64,000 bases of DNA, taken from NCBI GenBank assembly GCA_945859605.1, contig OX243816.1, positions 37,856,676-37,920,675 of the forward strand, written 5' to 3'. The notes under the pieces are model-generated. The model made no database searches, was not told the origin of the DNA, and was given only the letters and a program-made list of their open reading frames with translations. The DNA comes from Lumbricus rubellus. Lineage: Eukaryota; Annelida; Clitellata; Crassiclitellata; Lumbricidae. This document shows positions 23,101 to 35,100 of the stretch, in pieces (position 1 is the first letter of the stretch; every line of letters begins with the position of its first letter). The translations under genes were made by a program, and so were the position numbers.

Positions 23101-26100
23101 CCTTCTTCCAGGAACATTTCTGACTCATGGAAATTCCACATCTTCTACAGTAAGCGAGCACTCTCATGTCTCATGTCTCATGTAGAGGCTTCAGCATTGG
23201 GTTGATAAAAATGTGCTTCTGACTCTTCCACTAAAATTTAATATTATGGGTAAAATATCTAAAGGTAAAATTTGCAAATTCTGACTAATTTCTTGTTGGG
23301 TTAAAACACCTGATCATAAATATATATGACTGCACATGCCAAAGGCTGATATTGATAGTACTGAGGGGTGTCTGAAAGAAGCTATTAGCTTGTTCTTGTT
23401 TGATCTAATTATTTAATAAGTGCTATACTTATTACTTAGCGTGCACAAGGCATTCCATAAATTATCCCTTCAAGTGAAGCTCGTATGACTTCATAATCCA
23501 TTAGAGAAAGCTGGCTGAAAGCTGTTAGGTTGATTTAGTGGACTCTCGAATATTTTTCAAATGCTTGGCATGCTTTCAAGAGCTTAGCATGTTGTCAAGT
23601 GGTTGACATGTTGTCAAGTGGTTGATATGTTGTCAAGTGGTTGACATGTTGTCAAGTGGTTAACATGTTGTCAAGTGGTTGACATGTTGTCAAGTGGTTA
23701 ACATGTTGTCAAAAATGGTTGACATGTTGTCAAGTGGTTAACATGTTGAACTGTCAGCGAAAAAGTTGGCGTTGAAAGTCGCATTAATTAGAGCAGAAAT
23801 TTGTTTAGAGATTTAAGCTTCGCCTGCTGCACGAAGCCAACTCAGCTAAAATGAATAAACTGTCTGTACACTGTTGATGGGAAGATGAGATGGCAAGGTA
23901 GAGGACAAGTTTATACAATGCTCTGCTTTCTAAGATTTCAATATTCATATTTCGACTCAAGACTGCTGAATAATCTTATTTCGCTAAACACTTTAAAGCC
24001 TATACTTAGCGGCACTTTACAGATTACATAAGTAGCGTACCTCAGTTTCAATAGTCAATCTTATAGAAAGTTGAACATTGTATAAACTTGAAAACTTAAA
24101 ATTATTGGTAAATTATTATGGTGCTATATAAATCTTTATATTGAATTAATTAATGACTATCATGGCTGCTTTGTGGGCTAGCTCTTCTTTTAGAACATTA
24201 ATTTATTCTCTATGCATATACAGTACACACATCCACTTAGAATCCCTGGACGGCATTCGTTGCAGATGAGCTCTACAGGGTGGGCCAAAAAAGTAATCCT
24301 CTAAGATATGGGCAAAAAATCGTTGGGGATTACTCTTTTATGGCCCACCCTGTATATATAAATGTATGGGAGAAGTAGGTGAATTTATTTTAACTGTTAG
24401 TGACTTGATCTTATTTCTTGTATTGCTTGCAGAGCAATGACATTGGACCCGGCAAGTACAACCCAGAATACGGTGGATTCAGTTCCAAGGCCGTGACAAA
24501 GCGAGCGTCTGGTCCTGGGTGGCAGCGAGAGTATGAGACGTCTCACATGTTAGCTCTACCGTATCTACTCAACAAAGAGGAATGGGAAGAGAAACGGGAT
24601 TTGGTGAGTTGTAAAGTATAATAATAAATTGGGTAGTGTGGGCTTATTTTCAGGGGCGGCGCCAGGATTTCAGGTTTGGGGCGGGGAAGGGGCTAAAGCC
24701 CTAAGCCCTCCCTCTCTCCCAGAAGCGCAACTAAAACATTTTCCTTGAAGGTCGTTGATTGATGCTTGTATTTGTAGTGCATTACGTTATAGTATTCATC
24801 GGTGTTACGGGAATTGTACAGCACTGGGAATGTTCAAACCCCCGCCAGTATTTTCTTATTTTTACTTAAAAGCTGTGGTGGTAGTGTGCCCTGAGAAATT
24901 ACTCTGGTTACAACCATTACACATGTCTACAACTTTTTAGCAGTCATATTTCTTTAGTGTGCCATTTTTGATAATCCTTACTGTACGGAGCTGTATGACA
25001 GAAAGTTTTCAAAATCTCCGTAAGTCTGTATTTATATTTATAACATCAACTTCGATATATTTTACCGATGTTGCAATACGAATTCCGAATTTAATTTAAC
25101 GTTATGTTCTGACCTTATTTTAAATTTGCAGTTCGGTGATTAGATTTTTTGTTGTTTTTTTTCGAACTAAGGTTCATAAGCTTGGCCCAGGAACATACAA
25201 TCCGAAGGATATTTTGTGTAAGAAGGATATTTCGAATCGAGGATTGCTTGATCTTCGGGAACCACGTTTCCAAGAGAAGATTAAGGTAAGTGGATCTGTG
25301 TTTTGTTCGTGATCATCATCTGTATTTAAATTATCATCTTTTATATCTGTAGCAATGCTTACTACATCTTGCAGTGATCGCAACCTGCTGTAAAATGGTA
25401 GCAGCATAGTTAATGCTAGACACAATACCCAGATGAACAACTGGGGTGACTTTCTTCGGAGTCAAACCACTGAAACCAGTCTACAATATCTGCCAATGGT
25501 CTCAATCCAAGCATGTGAACAGTGAACACTATAGAATGATTATCCAACAACTTTGCAATCGATTATACAAGAAAGTTTCATGTTCTTTGAACATCGTAAG
25601 GATTTTTCTGATTCTTTGATTGAAAAAAGTACTGTTTGAGGTAAGAAATTAACTTGTTAAGCATAGTAATGAAACAGGTAATTCCAGGCAGTATGGTTAT
25701 TAATGGTATTGCAAAACGTGTTGTGTATGAGTATGGCAGTTGAAACCCCTTATCTAATCATTGAGACATTTTTCTGTTGACTTGGGGTTCTTCTCAGTAA
25801 AGATTGAAAGACGCTATTTTATTTATCTATTTATTTCTCGCATTTTCTATAGTGCCCCTTCAAGCCAACTATTCAGAGGTGCTCCCGCCTTCAGCGTGGA
25901 CACTACATTGGAGTTTCACGCTGGGGCAGACATGCAATGAACATTATTCATCACATTCTATTACATTCTAATCGATTTGCTTCTGATAAGATTCTAATTT
26001 GTTGCTTGTTGTCTTTTGTTTTCTTTCCTAGAATGATGGACCTGGCCCGGGAGCTTATGGCATACCACATGCTGTCCTCGATTTGAAGAATCATGAGACT

Positions 26101-29100
26101 TTCGGCTCTAAGGGAATGCTGGAAAACGGAGGAGATGGAATCAGAACTCTATATACCATAGTAAGTATTTCAATCCACGACATGACTTTCCTACAATGGA
26201 AAGGAAATATCTGTCCATGTCCAAGTTCTACTTGCTGTGGTAAATAAATTTGCACCCAGCAAATAAATTTACACCCAGGCCTCAACTATATTCTCTATGA
26301 TACGTATTTTAGTCTTAGCATGAATTATTTATGTATCAATTTAGCATTTGGATAGAAAATTACAGCTGAGAAATTGAAGTTGAGCTTAATGGGCGGTTAA
26401 AAGTCAGTCCGTGCAATAGCACTATTTAAAGTTCTAGTTTTTGTTAATAGATTCGTAGATTAGCGAGACTCGTACCCTGCACTGTTTTTTATGACTTTGA
26501 TTACTTAAATTATTTATTCTTTTTAAGATTTCATTCTGATTTTTTTAAATTTGACTTCTTATTACTGTTCATAATGTACTTATATCTCACTAATGACAAA
26601 CTTGCCTCAAAGGCTCAAAGCACTGAATGAGATAACAGTAAGGAAAAGGTTCCACAAAGCCAGTGGAAGCGAATTCCATATAATCAGACCACTATGGCAA
26701 GACACAATAGAGATAACAGATCCTTGGATAATGTAGGTAATGATTAATATACACCAACTCCTATAGAAATTCCTTTATGTATCAGTTTTGTAGCCTATAG
26801 GTCAGGGGTGTCAAAGAGCTGGCCCGCGGGCCATTTCTGGCCCGCCGACGATTTTTTTCTGGCCCGCTGAGCCTTCCCTAAAGATTAAAAAATTATTTGA
26901 AATGTTGTCAAAATTTAATAAGATTAAGCGAAAAGTGGACATTGAATCGAGATCTTTTCTCAATATTTGGACTTTTCTGGGAATTGGCTGACCAAGCTCG
27001 GAGCTCCCACTCAGATCACTAGCCAACTTTGCTCAGGAGCTTCGACACCCTGGCCCGCCATTTGCCAGAAAATGTTCACACTGGCCCGCCACTTGATAGA
27101 AGATGTTCAAACTGGCCCGCCACTAAAAAAGGTTTGACACCCCTGCTATAGGTTATTAGGTTTGTGTAAAGGTGCAGCTGTAGGCCTAATATTTTCTTTG
27201 TGTTCATCTTTGCTTACTCTTGAGTAGAACTATAAAACAGATGCTGATGGATTTTACGAAGTAAGTTTCTGTGACACAAAGTTTCAGTGTTTTAGCAGAC
27301 ACTTAGCTTAGGTGATATAGGTTGGCACTTTACGTTTTTTTAGTTGTTCTTCACTGAAAATTTGACATAATTATGCTTTTGCCAGATTTATTACTTTGAG
27401 GTGTTCTATGAAATGAGATTGGTTAATTAGAACTGGGTATTGTAATTATGTATCCAGTAGTAAATAAAATGTTCACCTGAGATTTAGTAGCATCTCACTG
27501 GCTGCATGTAGAATTCACTTTCTTATGTTCTGGTTTATCAGGTTTATATATTGAGTATACACGCATAATTTATTATATGCATGTGCATAATTATGTATAT
27601 ACATGTGATGCCAACATATATGTACATAATATAATATATGCATACATGTGTATGTACATATAGCATTACTTGATGGCACTGTAGACATCACAACATGACA
27701 CTTCAAAACAAGTTTTGCTATTTATCATTTTCAAGGATTCCTCGTATGATACTGAAAGGCAAATATTAACACATTGCATATCGACACATTGCATATTGAT
27801 GCATTGCATATTGACACATTGTATATTGATGCATTGCATATTGACACATTGTATATTGATGCATTGCATATTGACACATTGCATATTGATGCATTGCATA
27901 TTGACACATTGTATATTGATGCATTGCATATTGACACATTGTATATTGATGCATTGCATATTGACACATTGTATATTGATGCATTGCATATTGACACATT
28001 GTATATCGACACATTGCATATTGACACATTGTATATTGATGCATTGCATATTGACACATTGTATATTGATGCATTGCATATTGACACATTGTATATCGAC
28101 ACATTGCATATTGACACATTGTATATCGACACATTGCATATTGATGCATTGCATATTGACACATTGTATATTGATGCATTGCATATTGACACATTGTATA
28201 TTGATGCATTGCATATTGACACATTGCATATTGATGCATTGCATATTGACACATTGTATATTGATGCATTGCATATTGACACATTGTATATTGATGCATT
28301 GCATATTGACACATTGTATATTGATGCATTGCATATTGACACATTGTATATTGATGCATTGCATATTGACACATTGTATATTGATGCATTGCATATTGAC
28401 ACATTGCATATTGATGCATTGCATATTGACACATTGTATATTGATGCATTGCATATTGACACATTGTATATTGATGCATTGCATATTGACACATTGTATA
28501 TTGATGCATTGCATATTGACACATTGTATATCGACACATTGCATATTGACACATTGTATATCGACACATTGCATATTGATGCATTGCATATTGACACATT
28601 GTATATTGATGCATTGCATATTGACACATTGTATATTGATGCATTGCATATTGACACATTGCATATTGATGCATTGCATATTGACACATTGTATATTGAT
28701 GCATTGCATATTGACACATTGTATATTGATGCATTGCATATTGACACATTGTATATCGACACATTGCATATTGACACATTGTATATCGACACATTGTATA
28801 TTGATGCATTGCATATTGACACATTGTATATTGATGCATTGCATATTGACACATTGTATATTGATGCATTGCATATTGACACATTGCATATTGATGCATT
28901 GCATATTGACACATTGTATATTGATGCATTGCATATTGACACATTGCATATTGATGCATTGCATATTGACACATTGTATATTGATGCATTGCATATTGAC
29001 ACATTGTATATCGACACATTGCATATTGATGCATTGCATATTGACACATTGTATATTGACACATTGCACTTTTGAAAGTAAACTACAGTTGTTAGATTGA

Positions 29101-32100
29101 ATGTCACAGAGTTTGCTTTCTGTTTGTGTTATTTTTATTGCAACTATTGTTGGATGACATCATTGACATGCTTATTATATCTCGCATTTCATATTTCATT
29201 ATAGTTATCAATACTCAGCAAAATTTATTTTTTACGTGTACACTTTAGTGATTAAACCACTTCTTGCAAATTTCTTATGTTTATCCAAAGTCTTTTTTGC
29301 AATGAGCAACAAATGAAATACCTTTAAAAATACAATATTTAAATAACGAAATGACTTAATTAATTTGGCAGTTCAGCAGTTGTTTCACAATAAACTTTAG
29401 ACTTAACTTTGATGTGCTGACATTCAAGTCTGAGGCCCAGATGTTAACTCAATTGGACTTAGAATAAGTATTGTTATTATTGTTATCTACTAGCTTTCAC
29501 ATAGACCATGCTGGTCCTTTAATTATATCTTCAGGCAATGATGCAGCAGCATAGTCCCATAGAATGTTGTTGTAATTGCAATCGAATATTTATAAGGTGC
29601 TGCTAAGGTATTTAGAGGTGTGTAATTCATGTACCTAATGTAAATTGTCAACTTCTGACCACTTGAGAATGCTTATAAGTTGTTGATGTGCTGTAAAAGG
29701 TTGTTTTGCTCGACTGTTTAGGGTTCTCATCTGGGACCGGGAACGTACAGCTTTGAAGACACGATCGATCAGATGTTGAAGAAGCGAACCAGTGTCCGCG
29801 GTCCGTACGATGTCTTCACGGGGGACCGGGGTAAACCGATTCTGACCGGACATTATGCAACGCTTGTAAGCACTTCATTGTATTTCTATATTTCTATCAG
29901 TACAAATCTCCAACCTTTGATTATATTGTTTTTTGTTAGTAATTCAAAATTGTGAGCTCTCCGGGGAAGGCTGTATCGATGTTTGATGATGGGATGAAAC
30001 AAACTCAGCAGGACATGGAAATCATTCGTGTTGACAGACACAGGCAGTCTGTCATCAAGTGCAACCCATAACCAACTCAGCTGCACCAAGTTCACTCATC
30101 ATAAATCATCAATGGAAGTCTGGGATGGTGAGGTAGAAGATTAGCCATCAACCTTTATGTATTCCAGGGCTTAAACATCTACATGTAGATGCATTTCCCT
30201 ATAGTATCTAGATGTCTATGACCAGGGCTAAGAATAATGAAGTCATTGACACTTCATAGTTCATACAAATGGCTGATTTAGGGCTGAATTGCTGTTAGAT
30301 TAATAAGACTTCTGTTTGTAATATAATTGCTATAATTGTAAAACTATTGTGCAATTGTTCCGGTACTTTGTAATTATGGACCTGTTGTTGTAGGGTAACA
30401 ACAACCTTGGTCCTGGCCAGTACGAATACAAGGACGGTATTGAAGAGATGAAATCGAGTCACAAGAAGAAGCACGGCCTATTCAGTCGACAGGTCAAGTA
30501 CCCTCGTCGACCACACGACCGAATCGTGGCCACTACGCTGGCTCTCTGTCCTCGTGATGCGGTCAGTCCACTTGCTCACAATCTTTTTTTATCCCTCTCA
30601 AACTCAAATGCCTAGCAACAATGCATTTCTTGGAGCTCTGAATAGGAAAAACACTACATTGCAAATTTCGTGAACATTGCATCTGCTACTATGCAAATGT
30701 ATTAAAACTGCACGATTCACATTTCAGATTCAAATTTCGGTGTGGCCGTGGACTCATTACAATTTTTCTTTTCTAGTCTATTTTGAGAATTTGAGTACTT
30801 GTAGGCTATGGCAATTGCATGAAAGATTTTTTTAGCTATGCACACCTATTTAGATCTTTCAGATTCCCATTTTGTGAGTTTGTACAAATGAGCTAAATAA
30901 ACCGTATTGTTTACTCTTGAAATTGTTTACTTGACATCATGAATAGGTAAGAAAATTAATCATGCAAGTCGAAAAATAAATTGATTAGCATTTATATCGA
31001 TTTATCGAGTAATTAATTTTAAAATCAGAGCCTTAATGTATTGAGAATTAAATTGCTTATATATGACTTTACTGTGGGTTACACTTACACTCCAGCTGGC
31101 TATCTTAATTTTTGTGGCAAATAAGCCATGAAGCATTTGAGCTGCGAATATAAAAGTTCAGTTAATAATCAACCACCATGACTGGATTTTTCCATGTTCT
31201 CTTGCTGGAGTATTTACCTGATTAACAGTGACTGTATTTCTTTCCGCAGATGGATCCTGGCCCTGGTCAGTACGATGCCAAAAATCCAGCGGAGCGACCT
31301 CTCACCCAGGGCAAGAATCTTCCGGGTTTCTTATCGTCAGCTCAGAGAGCAGATAAGATGGCAACCAAGTTCTTCACTGGAAACTTTGTAAGTTCTGAAA
31401 TGCTGATCGCTTCAGACATCTTATTATATTACATAACATGAGTGCTCTCCAAGGCCGTAGCTGGGGGGGGTGTTTTGGGTGTTTGAACACCCCCCGAAAT
31501 GAAAACTGTAAAACATAATATAACGTATTTACTAGCACATGATGTAAAAACGATGAAATAAAACCATGAAAACATCCCCCGAAATGAAAGGAACGAAATT
31601 TCGATCGAATGACTGAAAAAAGGTCAACAACCTTTCGGCCCGGGAAAATAGTATGGTTTTCTGAGGTTTCGAACCGGACGATGAAAAAAAGGTCATCAAC
31701 TTTTTTGGGCCGAGGAGAAACATTTTCGACGCACGGAGAACACCCCCCGAAATAAAATCCTGGCTACGGCCTTGGTGCTCTCAGCCCCATTTGCTCATAC
31801 TTCCATCTGCAAATCCATGCTTTTTCTGTAGTTGGCCCGTCAGTATGGAATATATATAATTTTGCATGTGACATTTTTCAGTGCAGTTTTTAAGGATATC
31901 TCCATATTACCGGTAATTAGTACTAATTACCAATAATTACCATTTAATATTATGTCCGCGAGTGATGTCTGCGTAAATAACATCTGTCTAATTATAATAA
32001 TAGGTCCAATTTGTAAAATATTTTCGTTTTCTATGAACCTTGGAGCAGTAGCCGTTTATTGATGAAGCATCAACAAAAACAAACTAAAAGCAATCAGTAC

Positions 32101-35100
32101 AAACTCAATGACTTTCGATTGATCGGTGCATATAACACTGCATAAGTCAAAGGATCAATCCAAAAAGGTCGTATGGACCCACGGAGGCTGGATTGGCCCT
32201 GTTTTATATTTTCATTTTCAAACCATCCTGTCAATTTATCAACAGGAGTTAGTGAGAAAACGAAAATGAAACGATTTAAAGATCATTATTCTCAATTTAG
32301 TTTTAATTATAATGCAGTCTGATGATGATAGAAATAACCTTGATGAACAATCATAGTAGAAGCGTGAAGTATAGGCCTAATGCTCTATAGTAGCCATCTA
32401 TGTGACTTGCATAGTCCGGTTGTAAAAGCACAGTGGTTATGCTTTATGTTCCTTCAACATGCTATCTTTAGTGCCATCTGTTATTGAATTTCAGACATTA
32501 ATTTTAAAAGTGTTTTTTTCTTCGGTGGGATCTGTAGAGATGCTATGTTTAATATGTATTGTATCTATTCAGAATCATAATTTATATAGCGCCCCTTTAG
32601 GATTTCTATTATAAAGTATCTGTAGGCTAATACACTTTAAACAAGGAATATGAGCACGCATGGTAAAAAATAATACATAGTCTTGCAGAAATCTATTGTT
32701 GTTTAGTCTTGTTTAAAAAAATCACATTTGTTGTAACTGTTCTTCCAACAACCAATTGTTCATCTCCCAACATCTTACAGAGATTATCTTGCACTTAGGG
32801 ACCCTACATAGCGGGATTCTCTTCCCTTCAGGGGCACCCATCGGGGTATCCGTGCACTACATTTATCATTGTTCAGTCTCTTACGTCATATGTCGTTTTC
32901 AACTGTTTGGAAATGGAAATTGACTTTGGGAGCAATAAATAAATAAAATAAAATAAAATATAACTGACTCTCACCTATATAAATGTAAACTGCAAATGTA
33001 AATTTTAAAAATCTCTCAACACCACACAAGACTAGAGGTGGGTTAAATCATATATACTTAATAAATATTTTATTGAAATAAATATTTTAAATATTTTATT
33101 GAAATAAATATTTTATTTTAAACAACAGTATTAGTCAATATTTTATTAATAATTATTAATATTTATTTATTTATAATATTTATTATAAATATGCTAAATC
33201 AGCGACACTGATCTTTTAATCAGGGTGGATAAAAATCGTGATTTTTTTAATAAAAATCAAAAAATCGGATTTTTTTGATTTAAATCGGATTTTTTTGATT
33301 TAAATCGGATTTTTTTGATTTATATCGGATTTCTTTCTTATAGTTCGTATTTTGTATGTAGTGCCTTTTTTGGGTATCAAGTCACATGCTTCCTTAGGTA
33401 ACAGTTATTAACTTTAATTCTACAGCTATACAATACAGGGTGGATTTTTAACTAAAAATAAAAAATCCAATTTTTAAAATTTAAATCCGATTTCTTTCTA
33501 CTAGTTCTAAGTTTGGATTTACTGCCTCCATGTGGGTATCAAGCCACTATGCATTATTGTAACTGATATTTGGTATTCGGTAACAATTATCACCTTCTTT
33601 AGTTTTGCAGTTATACAATACAAATTAACACCTTTGAAGTGGTATATAATATTATACTTAATACTAATAGTGCGATCGATGAACAATTAGTTAAATCCAA
33701 TGAAGAAGTCAATGTTCTGTTAAACTGTGGTCACTGCTAGTGCTAGTCACCAGTAACTGTTGTCATTCAGATGTAAAATATTTTAGTCACAATACAAGTG
33801 TTCATCTTCTTCTGCTAATGGCTTCTTGTTCATAAGTTTGAAAAGAAACACCAGCTTTCCAGTTGTGTGGCACAAAAGCATTGATTGAAATTTATTTTCA
33901 CTATTTGATTTAAATCGTGATTTTTATTACCGATTTAAATCGTGATTTAAATCAATGATTTAAATCAACCGATTTAAATCATCTCCACCCTGCTTTTAAT
34001 AATGTCTGATTGCAATCTATCAGAATGCTGTTGGTCCTGGACGATACGATGTACAGAAGTTTGGCGACGCACAAGACGTCAACGGACACGAGAGCAACTT
34101 CAGATCTCTGACGAAACGCCCCGATGGCGAACGTCTCAAATTCCTCCAGTATGTTTACGACCACTTTTATTATTGTAAGCAGAAAATATATAATACAGAT
34201 TTTAAAATACAGTACAAGTGAAATACAACGTCTAAGCATGTTTTAATTTCAAAGATAACTGGAATAGTTTGTTTGTTTGTTTGTATGTGCACTTGTTATA
34301 GCGTACCTTCAAGCTCACTACTCAGAGGCGCTCCCGAATGCAGCGCGGACACTGCATCGGAGTCTCATGCCGAAGCACTGAGTAATTGCAGGTGAAGGAC
34401 TTGCCCAAGATCCTTACGTGGCGACTTGAGGTGGATTCGAACCTGCAACCCTTCGGCTACAAGGCAACGAACTATACCCACTACACCACCACGCACCACA
34501 AATAGTACTTAGCTGTGCAGTTGAGTGAAATTGTGCATCAGAAGATCCGTGTAGTGTTTATCTCTGACAGAAGAATGCTCTTATTTGGCCTCTCACTTTT
34601 TTTGACTAATGTCTCTTGACTTTCGCGTAGTAGCCCTTCAATTACGACGTCTTCCAACTCTGAATTAATGCAATTTAACCCTTTACCGACCGATGGTATA
34701 GGAATTCCCGTGGAATTTGCTGCACATTTGTTGACATAGGGTTGACATACTACTGGTACATGCAAGCAGCTGTCGTTTTATGGTCTATGCTCTGTGTTGT
34801 TACATTGGAAATACCGCTAAGTGGTTTAAGTGGTGCTACATAATATATTTTGCATGGCTGTATATTATGAATAATTATATTGCCACAATATATATGGCTC
34901 AACAAGTACCTTACTAGGTGCACCATAATTATGCCCAACAATTTTTATTTATTTCTTACTCGCATTTTCTATAGCACCCCTTCAAGCTTTCTACTCAGAG
35001 GTGCTCCCGACTACAGCACGAACACTACATCGGAGTTTCACTCTGAAGCACACGAGCAGTTTCGAGTGAAGGACTTGCTCAAGGTCCCTACGTGGTGGCT

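Noticed and set aside
24640..24725. GGGGCGGCGCCAGGATTTCA resembling a hAT end
   Set aside because: No matching second end or target duplication was found, so not listed as an element.
27770..29069. CRISPR-like array
   Set aside because: The direct repeats have no unique spacers and the DNA is eukaryotic; it is a minisatellite.
27666..29107. Several 430-467 codon frames on both strands
   Set aside because: They are the minisatellite read in different frames. The unit is 15 bp without stops, so openness is automatic.
29940..30071. Possible extra CIMAP2 exon with a protein-like frame (SSPGKAVSMFDDGMKQ)
   Set aside because: The only nearby acceptor (GTTAG before TAATTC) puts a stop first in the required phase, and exons 7 and 8 join in phase without it. 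It may be a decayed exon or an alternative 3' end.
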